DNA from: Climacteris rufus | Lineage: Eukaryota; Chordata; Aves; Passeriformes; Climacteridae | DNA length: 64,000 nt | Assembly: GCA_013398175.1 (NCBI GenBank) | Contig: VZRZ01002185.1 | Span: 1,323,537 to 1,387,536 of the forward strand | Direction of reading: 5' to 3' | In this document: positions 11,001 through 26,000 of the stretch, in pieces | Layout: each line of letters opens with the position of its first letter | How positions within the stretch are numbered: position 1 is the stretch's first letter | Notes under the pieces: model-generated | The model's input: only the letters and a program-made list of their open reading frames with translations | Told to the model about the DNA's origin: nothing | Database searches by the model: none | Translations under genes and position numbers: made by a program

Positions 11001-14000
11001 TAACCATGGTATTTGTGTTTGATGCAAAGTACATGCAAGCTGCTAAAGGAGCTCCCATTTAATTATGGTCAGAGTTTCATAATTTTGCATTGAGCTGTGA
11101 AGGTTTGCCTCCTCATTATTTACCAGTTTAATCAGCTAATGCCCCAACAGCACTCTGTTACCTTAATCCTGCTGCCAGGTATTGCTTTAACTACGTTGGA
11201 TACATCCCTAAAGATTTAGCAGTCAGGTCCTGTTAAGGAGCAGAAAAGAGTCTTCTAGAGCCACATATGACAGATTTCACAGAATTTTGTTTATGTAGAT
11301 GGACAGCAGCAAATCAAATGCTTTGAGACTTCTTTTTTGTATCCAGATTCATGTCTTGTGTTGAATTAGCACTATTTTATAATACTGATATAAATTTATA
11401 AAATAATAACTGTTTAACAAAGAATGTATCAGTGGTTTTGCAGAGCAGTATTTACAATAAGGCCTTGATCTTTTAAAAGAATAATGTTAGCAGACTGCTT
11501 TCTATGCAAGGGTAACTACTGATCTTATAGAATAATTATTACCATAGAATGGCTATACTTGTCTTTTCAGCGATGGTTAAAAAAATTGTGTCATCAGTAA
11601 AATCTGTTTTATTCAGAGAAAAACAAAATTAAATAAAAAGGGACTTAGAAGGCTAAACAACTCTTTGAAAGTTTGTTCCTATCTTCCGTTCTTAAGACAA
11701 TACTTCTTAATGAATCTAAGCACGTCCTCGGAATTATTGTGAAGTCAAAATAGGATTGGGTTTTTAAGCATGTGGGTTGCTCCACTGATTTTCTCGTTAC
11801 CTTAAAATAAACTTGGACTGAATCTTGGGAGAAAATGTTACTATTCTGAAATAATACCTTTAAAAGACAAGTGCTTTATTGGGCAAGGGAAGATTTCAGT
11901 TCAGTGAAAATGGTCGTGTTTTTTTCTTGGAAAGAAACATTTTTGAGATCTGTTTAAAATGGGATAAAAAAAAGTTTATTCTTTTTTAATCAATAATGAG
12001 AAAAACTTTTTATTATAAGTATATATGTATAGATGGCCTTCCTTGCATTTAAGCAGAAGACAAAATCTGAAGTCCCTTCAGGTTTTAAAAAGATAAGTAA
12101 ACAATTTTCCGGCTGTTATAAACTATTATAAACTAATTTTTCTGCAAGCAGTATGGTCATGAGCGAAACCTTAGAGCCAGTACAGGTTTACAACAAATAA
12201 AGACTGAGATAAATTCACATTTTTAACAGTAGTGGGGAATTTGTTTGGGTGCATTTGCTGTTCCATTTTAGAGGGAGTTCTACTATAATATGTCCATCCC
12301 AGATGAATACATTTCTTTTCATTCAGGGTTTTCTGTAGCAAACTCATTTAACTTGTTAAATCTGTTGATTCACTTTGGATTTGGAGTGTCAGAGCAATGC
12401 AGGAGGTGCAGAGTTGCGAGTGTTTGAGAAGGTCTGAAGTGTTTTGGGTGACTCCTGTTTCATTTTTGCAGGCCAACAGGGAGCTGAGAGAGCTGAAACT
12501 ATAACAAATATAGTGATGTCTTTCGTTTTTTTTTTTTCCCCTTTGAGAAATGTTTGGGAAATAGTTTTAATTTGGTGTTTCACATCTCTGCTCACAGCAA
12601 ACACGGCCTGTTCAATACAAGCACAATTGTACCCTCTGTAGTCCAGCACTCAAAACAGCAAACTGTTATTTAGATTGTGATCATAGACTTTGACCTCTTA
12701 CAGGGCTTTTGTCTGTGTAGCAAGTTCTGTGTTGCTCTTGAGGAGGATTTTCAGAGTTACAGTTTTCCTTCTGAAAATGCTGCTCTGGTAGAGCTGGAGC
12801 TGGAACTCGGAATTGTTGAATAGTCCTTGATAAAATTGCCTGGTAGTCATCAGGTGAACAAACAAACAAACAAACAAAAAAAAGTGTGCTTTTAATTGTG
12901 ATACAGCATAGCTTTTGCTGAAATTGAGTAGCCCTCATCTGGGATTAAAATGAGTTTTTAAGTACTGAGTCTAGATTTACAGGGCAGGATAATTTTTCAA
13001 CAGTTTTTGTTCCTTGCTGCTCAAACACAAGCAGTTTGTGTTTGATGGCTTCATGTTAACTGTTTATATTTTCCTTAGTGACCCTCTGAGATCGACATGT
13101 ACAGGAAACATAACATGATTTTTTCCAATTCATCATTCCTAGTTAAAAATTACTAGCAGTTACTGCCTAAGGCAGACTGTAGTTTCTTTCTAAAGGTGAG
13201 GGTTATGGTTTTCAATTCTCTGAGCTGTATAGTCAGAGAAATAATGCCTGTTAATTTTAGTCAAGTCTTTTAGAGCTGTGGTTAGTAAAGTTTCTGTGGT
13301 ATAAGCATTGGTGAAGATAAATGACTGAATTATATTATTACCAAAAACATTTTAAGGGTATGACAGAAATAATTAGAAAAATACATGTATAATATATTAG
13401 TGTTACCATATTAAGTTAACCAATTTGCTTTATGCATTGACTGCTGATTAAGTTTATTCTTTAAAATTTGCTTTACAATTTCTCTGCAGACTGCAATAAT
13501 ATTTTTCATATCCTGGCTATTTACAAAGGTGTGTTAACATTTAGGAATCTATTTAAATCCTTTCATATTTTTGCATAGAACTTGTTTCCATTTATAAGCT
13601 TTTTCTAATTGATTCTACTTCTGCCATCTAAGGTGATGCATATTTAAGCTAGAAATTCTACTTCTTACCACTTGATGTGAAGAATTATGAATTTGTGAAC
13701 ATTCTCTTGTTCAAAAAAGTAGATTGGCATTTAGGTTTTATAGCTCTCAACGTATTCCCACCTACTCAAACATAAAATTAAATATCACAGCCCTGATGAA
13801 AAGCAACAGCTCTGCACTGGTGATGTAAAGGACAATATCAGTTGACTGCATTTAGGTAATTTTTTTTTTTAATCACTGTGTAGTTCAAATAAATAAATCC
13901 CCCAAATTCTAAGAACTCAATTTGCAGAAGTTTGAGTCAGAGTGGTAGTCCTTAAATTCAAAACTTTTCTGTTACCAGAAATGCCTGTATTATTTCATGT

Positions 14001-17000
14001 GCTAAAAGAGAACACATTCTGTTCATTAACCCTTGAATTATGTAGCAATTAATCCAGCAGATGGGATGGGATCCTGTGCACTCAAATAATGTTTACAAGA
14101 CAGAGCATTTTTAGGACCCAAGGCCCTGACAGATAATCTTTGCTTGTTGACCTGAACCTATTTAGATGGTTTGAAACCCTTGTAAACTCAGGTAGCAACA
14201 GGGAGACCTTGGGAGGAGAGTGGAGAGGAAGTGATTCACACGTTACTCTGCTGCTTTATGGTTTAAGTGTAAAACCTACAACTTGAATTTCCTGGGAGGC
14301 AAATGCTGGGAGTTGTCTTTGTGTTCTGTGCAAGCGAGGCAAATGTTGGTGAACAGGTCTGTGGTCAGAAAGAAGGGATGCTCGCTGAATCATTGAGTTC
14401 TGTGAGATCTGTTAAGGTCATAAACTTCTGTCATGATTAAAATGGCACATAAATTCAAGATTTGATCATCCTTCTGGGATGTCTTTGCATGCACTGAGCT
14501 GTGACTCTCTAGTGAAGTTTTCTGTGTGCCCAGATTCTGGTTTTGATGCATAAGTTAAGTCTAAGTGGCATCATTTCATGGTTTTACTGCAAACTGTATG
14601 AATACAAAATAGTGTGGTCTTATCAAATAAATAACTAAACGTTTGTTATTTTGCATTATTGTTTCAATGTTGTATGAGGTTGCAATGACTGATGGTTCTG
14701 AGAAGACTATTAGGAGTATTTAAAAATCTGTGCACAGCCCAGGAGTTATTAATTTGAAATACAACTGGAGAAGGAGACAGTGGCTAATATAGTGTGTTAG
14801 TATTATTAAACATATGTTAAAAGGATAAGATTTTATACTAGCAAATTAACTCTTACTCCAAGAGGATCCAGTATCTTGTCAAGGAAACATGTACTTTATA
14901 TTTTTAGCTAAGTGTCTAGTTATAAAGAATTACTAATACTGTTGATAACATCGGAGCTTTATTGTTGGTAATTTCACAAAGTGCTTCGGCTACAAATTAT
15001 AATATCTGAGAGGTGGCTTTGGACACTAATAATTAGTTACATGGTGTTTTTCTTTTGGGAAAATTGGAGGAAAATGATGTATTAAAGGCATGCATTGAAG
15101 GCCAGCTATGCTTCCTGATATGCCTAACAGATATTTGCTGCCTTTTTTTGTTTCTATCCTCTTTAATACTTCCTTGTTCACTATTTGGAAGGCTTTGAAA
15201 AGTGTTTATCATTGTAAAACTGTTCAAAATACTGTACTGACAATGTGTCCATCACGTTCTCTGCTATCAAACAGAAGGGGGATGGAGCACATTCTTACTG
15301 TTTTTTCCTTTATAATAAAGAAGTTGCAGTGCTCCTCAAATGCTAAGGATCAGAAGTAATATTGGCTAATGAGATGTCTTATTTTTTAAATTTTTTGTGG
15401 TATAAGTTTCTCAACATCTTTAGTTTGTAGTTAAGAGAACAAGGAAATACATATTTAAGAAATCTACAATGTCTAATTGTTGAAATACTTCTAGGTGTTA
15501 TGTAATAAGATCATTTTAAATTTCAAAATGCAAGAGAATGTGAAATTGGAGTGGAGTCTGGTGATATTATTTATTCTGTGTCTACAGTGTGCTGTTAACT
15601 TTTCATAGAAACAGAATAGATAGTTTCTGTTCAGAACAGTTTGTTTCAGGGTGGAAAAAGGGATTTTCGCCAAGGATCTTTATGCTTTCATGCAGAAATT
15701 TATAAATTGGCAAGAGAACTTGTTCTCTCAATGAGAATTTTTCACAGAATTGATCCAGTTTACAAGCTTCTGAAAATCATTGTTTTCACATAGCAGATTT
15801 TTTTAGAAGATTTTGACCAAAATATGAGCAGATTGCATTTTTACTGATAGAAATGTATGACTTTAGCACCATACTGTCATTCAGCAACTTTTGATAGCAA
15901 GGAGCATTGTGATTCTGGGCACTGGATCAGAAGGAAGTAAAACTGCTTTTATTCCTCTCATTGGCACCATATCCATGAAGAGGAGGAAACATTCTGATCT
16001 GCAGCATGTAGTGATGTTGAGAAAATTTCAGGAAGATACTTGTGAAGTGCTGGGGGTAGGGAATGCAAGCTCAAAGCAAGACACAAAAGCTGACATAAAG
16101 GGAATATTGTCTGTAAGACTGCAGGGGCAGAGTAAGAGGTGAACATAAGGAGGGACTAAAACTTAGAGAAGGAGAGGAAAGATGTAGCTAAAGCAGTCTA
16201 ATCACAGGATAACCCCATGTTCTAAAGCAGAAGGTCCTTAAAATCCTCAGCTGTTCAATGGAAAACACTACAACCCATAGTAAACCCCATATGCCTTAAT
16301 ATTGTGCTTCTTGATTACAAAAGGAGCCTTAGCCTAAACCAGTAGGCAGTAGTGCATGAGGTGAGAATGAGCTGTGGTTGCACAGATACAAATGCTTAAC
16401 ATAGCAACATGCATTTATGAATTGTTTTAATCTTCCATCTCACAAAAGAGGATCAAAATTTGGAATAGATTGCCCAGGTACCTACCAGCTGTCAGCCTTA
16501 GAGATAAGTAGAACTTAACTGGACTTAGCAACATAAAAGAACTCTGAAGTTGGCTTTGAGTAGGGATCACAGGTCTTCCAGAGACCTCCTCCAGCTTGAC
16601 TTATATCTCAACACTGCACTTACTTGATTAGAGAAGATGTAGTTATCCCCTTTCTTCATTGACAGTACTCTTGTTTCTCATTTAAAGATCAAAATGTGTG
16701 TCACATTCACAACCATCTCTGTGTGCCATATGTGCGTCAGGCCTTTAATGCCTTTGCTAACGATTCAAGAGAAGACTTAGGATCTTATTCATTGGTTTAA
16801 AAAAAAATTAAAATTATGTCATGTGAGCTCCCTGGATTGAATATGCTCACTGAAACAACTGGAGATAGAGAAAATGAGCAAGGCACAAGTACAGATCAGC
16901 ACAGCTTGTTACCCTTGATAACATATGGACAAAGTTTAGAAGAGTGTGTACCCAGAGCTGCAAACCAGCAAATTTCTGGGATGGATATTGTTTCACGAGT

Positions 17001-20000
17001 GATCTTCCAAGAAATTCTCACTTGTTTGCCAGATTTCCCTTTAAATCCATGTTAAATTTTAGCATCCAGAATTCCCTGGAACAACAATTTCAGAAGGTCA
17101 ATCACAGTGTGCCTTGTCTGCATAATTTTGGAATATCTTAGCTAATTTGACATATTAGTGACAAGTGCTAATGTAATACTTAAATTTTATGAAACAAAGT
17201 GAAATAAAAATGGAAAAAGTGATTATTCAAGTCCCTCACCAGAAAGAGTCATATTGGACAAATACCCAAGAATCCAACAGTCTTAAAATAAAAACACAAA
17301 AAAGAAAAAAAGATGATTCCTAACCAGAACTTGAAAAGTGAGGGAAAGAACCCCTCAAACTAACCTTGAAGTCAGTAGCAAAACCATTGTGTTCATTGCT
17401 GAAATTATTTCCTGTGATTATGAAACATGTTTTCTAAGTAATAATTAAAGTGAGAACACCTAATGAAAAGCCGAGGACCAGAACTTAATTGCGAACAAGC
17501 AGCTTTGTGATTATGCTGACTGCAGCTTCATTTCAGCCTACATCTACCAGGGCTATTCACTTCATGCTAGAAGTAAAAAAATATGGGAGTGGAAAATACT
17601 TTATGGTTTGGGGGTTTTTTAGCCTTTCCACTGAACATACATAGTGATTAAATATTGAAAAGCACTGAAAATGCTCATTGCTTCTGAAGATATACCTGGA
17701 GTCATTGGAAGCCATGTTGTTTAAGCTTTCCATAGTGTTTTGGTAATTAAGGTGCTTATTTTCTGTGTGAACTGTTAGTTTGGACATAGTAGATAAGTGT
17801 GTGTTCTCTTATTTGAACACTTGCAAAGAGAAGCAGGTGAGATACAAGTGTGTCCACCATTACATTCTCCTCAGTAGTTTTTTCAGATGACTAGTATATT
17901 TGATATTATTTTGCTGTAAAATAACTTGTATTGTCTGGGTAAAGACTGAAGTCTTGTGCTTAATTTGTTTGTAACATGTTAGAAGCAGTATGTAAGCTGG
18001 AACACTTATCTCAAATTCTCTCACAGATCTGATCATCAGAGAATATATGAAATATATATTTTAGGACAGCTCTCTATCTGTGATTTTCTTGCATAGTTTG
18101 TCATTCTACAATTATGCTACTGTAAACATATTTAAAGAAGTGTATTTGGCACATTTCAAATATGGAAAAATATTTTTACACCCTTTAGTTAGAAACAAAT
18201 CTGATGAATTGGTATCATGATTTACAGTGTAATCTTTAAATCCAAATAAAGAAATAATTGGTGGTTTTTCATTAGAGTTTAACTATTCAGCACAATGATG
18301 GTTCTTAACATATTCTGATAGGTTCTAAGATTGCTTACAGATAAAACTACTGGATTTTGGATATAGCTTTTTTTTTATTTTAAAGGCAAAAAGGACTCAT
18401 GCAATTCCCTTATTTTTACCATTGAGTGACTTACTTAAGCATAAAAGTTTTGCATGTCAGACAGCTTTGAGTGATGTTTAGGTTGTTCTCCACAGCTATT
18501 TTTTTTTTTTTAGTAAAAATAAGAGAAGATACATTTTACAATGGTAAATTGTTTATGATAAATCATTTAATGTTGTCATCTGCAGATGGTATCTGTTAAC
18601 TTTGTGTAGTTTACCATTGTCATTTGGTTTAAATGTTGTGTTTTGTATTTCTATTTCTTGTTTAAAGATTTAAAATGTGTATGATAATTAAGTGTAGAGA
18701 AGCTCACTAAAACTAGTGAGCAATACTGTCTACTCTCAGGTGTTTAAGACCTGTTATTCATTTTTCAGTGGTGCTTTCTGAGTTTTATATTGAGAATATG
18801 GGAATTGCTAGTGATTTAATCCTGAAGTTACATACACTGGTGTACAGCATTCACATTGAGGTGCCGGGGTTTTGTTTCTAACAGCAAGCTCATCATCACA
18901 CTGGGCAAGAAGCAGAAGAGGAAAAATGAATCTTCAGATGAGTTGTCTGATGCTAAGCAGACTCCCCAGCGGCCACTGAAAGAGGAAGACTCCCAGGTGA
19001 GCACTCAGCGTTCTTCCCTTACACATTTGTGTGTGTTACATCTACAGCTCTTTCTTCCCCTCTGTCCAGAAAGCTACACTTCCTCTGGCACAGGGACAGT
19101 TACTCTCTCACTTCTGTGTATCTCATAGGTAGAGATCATCAACTTTTCAACTTTTCTCTGTTGAAAATCAGAAAATCCTACAGGTTAGAATCCCCTTTCT
19201 GCAATGGGACATCAGTGCCCTGTTTGTATCTGTTCAATTTCAGTAGAGAAGCCCATAGATTTGAGACTGTAAGTGCTTTGAGCTGGCAGTTAGACCTGAT
19301 CCTTTGGCTGACTGTATGAAAATGCAGAGGTTGTCTATTAGAATGGACATTTATCAGTGAAACTGCCTCTTTGAGAACTTTTAAAAGGGTTGTTCCAAGC
19401 TTTACAGTGGGGTTTTATTTCTAAGCTCTGCGTCTGTAGAAACTGAAACAAAAGATTTCTAGCAGTGTTGGATCTGAAGGCAGCAATAATCAATATGTTG
19501 ATAAGCTCTAGTTGCTTGTGGACTACTTGTGAAGGAAGTGCCTGATGAAGAATTGAAGTGGTTGAGTCATTCCCCTGAGGAATAGCTCTCTCTTGTAACT
19601 TAGTTTCTGCAGTTGTTTCATAGATTGCCCTGGAATAATAGTAATGTAGCTGATTATTTCCAAAATTTGTGCACAAAGTAGCATGAAGTGTTCATAAGAG
19701 ATTGTGTTCTATTTATGTGTGTTTTAGTAACAGAATTATAACTTCTTGCTTTAGGGCAGTCTCCATTAAAGTAAGGTTATATGCTGGAAATGCACAAGTT
19801 TTTATCCTGTGGCAGTTTCATCCACAGGGGTGAAATCAGTATTCAAAATAAAGTGCTGTTGAGTAAAAATTAATTGCATTATTTGATGATATTTGTCAAA
19901 AAACAATTATGAGATACTGAGTTGCCCTCTGGTATTTCACAGATAATAATGCTGGAGGGGAAAAGAGATCGGAAGCCATTTCCCAGAATGACATTTTATT

Positions 20001-23000
20001 AACTGAAGTGATAGCTCGTCTTAGGTAAAGGTTACCTGGAAGGAACTGTAGCTTGTCTATAGTGTTCTGTTATCAGGCAGATATAAATTTGTAGGCCAAC
20101 AGATATAATATAAAAGACTGAATATCATTTCTTTCATGGGGGTATCATTAAATCACATGCTCCTGGTGTGAAGGGAGAGGAGGGTAAAGGTAATAAGGAG
20201 TAATGTGAGAGAGAAATAACTTATACTGCAGAATGTCCCAGCATTGCCCTGGTGTCTGAAGGAATTGGGGAGAAGCATAGCAGGAAAAACATGAATTGCT
20301 TTACTTCATTAATTAATTTCTCTTTAGTTTTCTAACATGTTCATGATTTTCTTTTCAAAGGGCTGTTTCTAATTTCTGTTGCAAATATCTGTTTCTAAGC
20401 TCTGGGGGGCAATTTTAGGTCTTTTTTTCCCCCTAATTCATTTTGCATACTTAGTTTCACAGTAAGTGTCTTCCTTAAATACATTGATTTTATTTTTTTT
20501 TTTATTTTTAATGTGTGGTACTACTTCATTTTGTGTCTTAGAGCATTTGTTTATGACTGTGGTTCTCAGCTCAGGGAAATAGAAGAGATTTTTCCAAACA
20601 GCTCGGATTACGTATTAATGTGTTGGAGAACATATGTTGATGTTTTGCTAATCACTTCATACTTTAAGAAAAGACATAGTGAGAAGAATGGAAAATGCCA
20701 GTTACATAATTTTGCATTGCTCATATTACCTGGCTTTTTTTTCAAACCTACTTCTGTCAGCAAACTATTACTGATTTAACTGTAACGTGACATTAGTGTC
20801 TTTAAATTAGAAATTTCTTTTGGTGCTAACATCCAACCCTGCACACACTTAACTTTTTGTGGAAGAACAGCTAATCCACGTGATTGTGGAAAGCTCATGA
20901 AGTAGTTTTGTTTTTGCAGCTTCTCTAGGGGAATGGTCCTGCCCACTCTTTGACTTGTACTATAGATGTAGGTTACTACTCTGTACTTCTAATGTGGGTG
21001 TTAAAGTACAGCTACGTCTCTTACCAGTCAGCAGCCAGACCAAGGGCTGAATTAACAGTCAGCAAGGTCTTGTGCTGCAGTCTCACTGTTACTTACCTGC
21101 TCTGCAGAAGCCAGTGTGACCACAGGATTCTGGGTTTTGTCCTAGTCACAGCTTGCTCTCCCAACTGAGTACTACAATGTAGTATAACATTGCAGCCTGC
21201 AGTGGATTTTCCTGAACAAAAACACCCTTTACTGTGTAGCTCAAGATAATAAATCTGTTTTGTGGAGACTGTTTATTTTGCTGATTTTATTTTTGTGATG
21301 ATCAGTTCTCTAAAGCAGATTACAGTGTTTTCAAATGTTAGCTGACTAGTTTGATACTGCTATTTTTATCCAGTGAATCCAATTTACAAATTAATCTTAC
21401 GGTTAGATAGGCAGTGTCTCACATATCTATTGCTGTTGAGGGTTGGAAAGGTTATGCAATATCCTAATAATCTTAAGTATTTGAAACTGTGAGCGAGAAG
21501 GAATTATTTTCTTAGACTGAACATTATTTCTTCAGCTGGAATTTGTTGTCCTCAGATTCTTGCAGAAACCAGAATGAAAGGTTAGAGAGTGAAACTGCAA
21601 AGTAAGCCAAATAATGCTGTTAAACAAGCCTTGATTAAGGTGGAGGAGAAAATACAAATGTTAACAAAGCAACAGACTTTGAGCCATCGTGTCAGACTTC
21701 ATCAGCAATCTGACCAATATGATCTAGTGAAAATCTTTTTAAAATTTTTTTGGGTAGCACTGCTGTGTAGTAGAGACACCTCACCTCAGTTTGTATCTTT
21801 CCCTCTGGTTCCGGAGTTGGACAGTAACACTGCTGTTACACTGCATTAAGAAATTGCTGTTGAAATACTGATGCTCATGGGAGATCTGTTATTTATCAAC
21901 TTTGCTCCCAAACAATGAAAAGAGGGTTTTGTGTTTGCTTTTGAGCACTAACAATAAAACTATCAAATGTTTATATGAAACAGAAAATAAACATTGAATT
22001 AATTGAACATGAGTGAATCACAAAGGTACACACGGTTTCACTTTTTCTATTAAATGTTGGCTTTTGGTTTTAGATACAGCTGAAATATTGCTTAGAGCAT
22101 CCCAGAACGTGCAGCTCATGTTAGGGGAAATTCTGGGTAAAACCTCTTTTTTTTTTTTTTTCTCTTGCATGCAGAAGAGAAGATCAAATCGTCAAGTTAA
22201 AAGGAAAAAATACGCTGAAGAAGGAGAAGGTAAACAATCAGAAGAAGAAGCAGCTAAAGTTTCTGTAAAAATCAAAAAGAATTCTGCCCCTTTACCTGCT
22301 GAACAGCCTTTACAATTATTTGTGGTAAGTAAAAATTTGCTTGGTTGTAGTGGGAACAACTCTCGTCTCAAGTACTTCAGTGACTGAAGTTCATAACTTG
22401 GAATACACTGTTACTGCTAAGCCATAGTTTAATGTGACATTTTGCTAAGATCTTCAAAGCTGAAAGAAACGGCTTCTAACTATTTTTTTCTGTTACAAAT
22501 GTTGTCTGACTTAATTGAAGTTAAGAATAAGGATGGGTATATCTCAAGTAATATTTTTGTGGCATAGGCATATGAAAAAGCCCTATGCTAATGTTACCAT
22601 GACTTACAAAAGTGTAAAATTATTTGGGGGATCTCTGCTTACTGAGATCTTTAAAAAGGACACTCCTTCTCTTCCCACAACCATTTCAGGTTTACACTTC
22701 ACTGTTTAACTTGTAGACTCAACCTTACTGTCAGGCCACTCGAGATAAATAGAGTGGCAGGAAAGAAACAGGAAAGAAGTGTTTATGAGATGCTTGAAAG
22801 AGTGCCAAGAGTTGTAAGGGAAGAAGAAAGATGGTATAATTGGAAACAAATCAGACAAGAGGGAAGGTGACTGACTATTGCAAGCAACTTTTGCAGATCA
22901 TCTCTTTATCTCTGGAACCACAGCTGCAATCCTGGCAGAGCCATGTAATCCCATGTGTGTCTCATCTCAGCCCTGCTGGAATTCCCAGACATGACCTTCT

Positions 23001-26000
23001 CTGTCTGATTCCACAGCATGTTTGTTACCTGTGTGCAGAGTAGATGCATCAAATTGAGTTTGTCACATGCTGGGTTTCTTTTCTCTTTTTTTTACCTGTC
23101 TGTCATATTTCTTGTCCATTTCTGTGTAAGAAAATTCTGGGTATGTCCAGTGCATCAGTTTAACTCAGCAGGGCATTCACAGTGTCTGGAAAGCATCAGA
23201 ATCCCCAGGGCTTGCACTGTAAGTGTGTTTGGCAGGTGAACATTGCAGCTGATGCTCTTTGGAAGTGCCACACTTACTGTGATTTTGCATGTATTCTTTC
23301 TGGATAGAGACCTGGATTTTAAATTTTACTCCCAGCCTGTTGGGAATGCTACTGGAGGAGTTCGTATTTACCTTTATTATTCCTCTTCTGACAAGCCACT
23401 TATGGTTGGAGGTTTTAAGCCTGAGAGAGAGAGGGCATTTACTGCACTTTTATAATATCATTGTTTTCCTGCATTTATAGGAAAATCCAAGTGAAGAAGA
23501 TGCAGCAATTGTAGACAAAATCTTATCCTCCAGAGTAATAAAGAAAGAAGTAAGTGATTGTCATGGAATAAAAGTGTTTATTTGAAAAAGGGTTTTAATC
23601 ATTTTAATGGTTATCATTTTAATTTTCCCTGAATTTCCTTTCCTAGGTATCTGCTGGGATGACAGTAGACACAGAAGAGTTTTTTGTAAAATACAAGAAC
23701 TAGTAAGTATTAAAAGGTTGTTTTATCAGATGTGTTGACTGAAGTGTTAGATACCATATTTATGTACTTAAGTTTTGTAGTGTTTGAAGGTTGCTTGTAA
23801 TAGATGTAATCTTCTCTGGAGATTTTACTTTACCAACTTAATCTTTAAATTGCTAAGAATCTGCATTATATTGATAGTAATAATTTTAAAATTAAAACAG
23901 TATTGTGAAACCAGCACTGACTAATAAGCTGTCAGCCTTTATTTGCCAAAGAACAAAATTTTTTAGAGAAGATATTTATTAAATTAGCAGATATATTTAT
24001 TAAATTCAGCAGGGACTACATGCCTGAGGCAAATTTTAATTTCATGAATTTAAATCAGAGGTGTTTTGTGAACCAAGATTAGATTTACAGTGTCAGGCAT
24101 TTAGGAGAGGTTGATATAGTAGTCGGTCTTACTGTTTCAAAAAGAAAGAAAAAACTTGTGATAGAAATTATTTTGCATCAAAGGAAATAAAGGAAATTAT
24201 AGGAAATAAAGACTGAATAATTAAAATAACTTTTTCCATATATTCTTATTTGTATCTTTGTTCCTATCACTACTCAATTATTGATGCTGAAAATCCAAGC
24301 ACATTTTTAATTTCACATATGTGAATAATTTAATCATGTTTTTGATAATAAATGTCGTTTTTTTGAGGCTGGTTCCACATGTTGGAGACCATTGTTTTTT
24401 TGTAAAGCTAAAGTCTCATTTCGTCTGAGAACGAGTAATCAACAGCTCTACTTTATTTCTAGCATATCTTTAGAAAGCTTAAAAAGTGATGAAAATATAC
24501 TCAAAAAGGGGTATGAGGAAAAAATATGTGTACTTCTGTAATCTAATTTCAGAAGGGCTCTCTTGGGGGTGCAGGTAGATGGTGTAGGTACTGGTGCTTG
24601 TGGTTCCTCCTTTCTGTGACTCAGAGCTGGTCTCCCAGCCCAATGAAAGTTCCTTTATGCCATGGGCTCTGCTGCTCCTCACTGAGCTTTCAGTGGGCCG
24701 AGCTCTATAATCCAGCAGAACTTTTGAAGAGATGGTCACAGGAGGTACATGGAGAAATAAGATTCAATATATTGAGTAATTTATATCTCTGGATACTTTC
24801 TGGTAGAGGTGTCAGATTTTAAACTTGGCTTGTTTAAGCTCCCTTGAAATAAGATTGTTTTTCTTCTTAGGACACATGAAAGAAATTTGTGGATCTATAG
24901 AGTTCTATAGATTCTAGCTCAAAAACACTGCCTTAACTAGATGCTGCAAGAGGAATAAATCTTTGGAGGAATAAATCTTTGATCTTGACAGTGGATTCTG
25001 TTGTTTTAACTGTATATTAAAAAGAGATAGTAAGCTTTTGCTTTCACCAATGTGTTAATGTCAGTCTCTGTGATTTTTAGCTCATATCTCCACTGTGAGT
25101 GGGCCACAGAACAACAGCTTTTAAAGGATAAAAGAATCCAGCAGAAAATAAAGCGATTCAAAGTAAGGAAAGCACAAAGAGCTCACTTTTTTGCAGATGT
25201 GAGTATGAAATAAAAATTAAATAAACTTGCTTTTCCTTGTAAAATTGTGATTAGTAGTTTGCTTTTATATAAAAGAGCTGATTGTTAAGAAGTGAAAATG
25301 AGACATTGATATTGGGGTTTTGGTTGTAGGGGGTGGATTGTTTAACATAATTTTAAGAGCAAGTCTTTGGGAGTCACAGAACTAACCTGAGGTACATGGT
25401 TTGAAAGGGGAATCAGTTGAGTAACTACTCAGAAATGTTAACGAGGGAAAGATTGTGTTAGTATGGCTGATTTCTCTATGGTTTCCACAAGAAGCACTTC
25501 ATGCCAGAATGACTGGGTTTAATGTCAAATCCCTGTTCAGTGGATGTTGCCAAAGAGAAAAAAGGGAGTGTGTGCAAGGGGGTGGGGTGGTGTTTAAGGT
25601 GTGTGCAAAAGCCTCAGTAGTTTCCAGCTACCAAGTTCATTTTGTGTACAGTGAGACCTAGTCTTAGCAAATACCAACTATTTTGGCCTCTTGACTGATT
25701 TTATTAATCTTTTACTGCAGATGGAAGAGGAGCCTTTTAATCCTGACTATGTTGAAGTAGACCGGGTGTTAGAAGTGTCTCTTTGTGAAGATAAAGACAC
25801 TGGTGAGGTAAATATGTCTTAAAGCAAGTCAGGAAGATACACCTGCCAGTAGTGTTTCACAATTGTAATTTTATCAGATTTCACAGTAACGCTTTAATGA
25901 TTTTAAGCTTCAATAATATTTTTAATGAGATATGACAGTCTTGTGATTTCTTGTGCTAGCTGTGGATTTTGAAAGAAAAATCAGTGTTCAATGGCTTATA

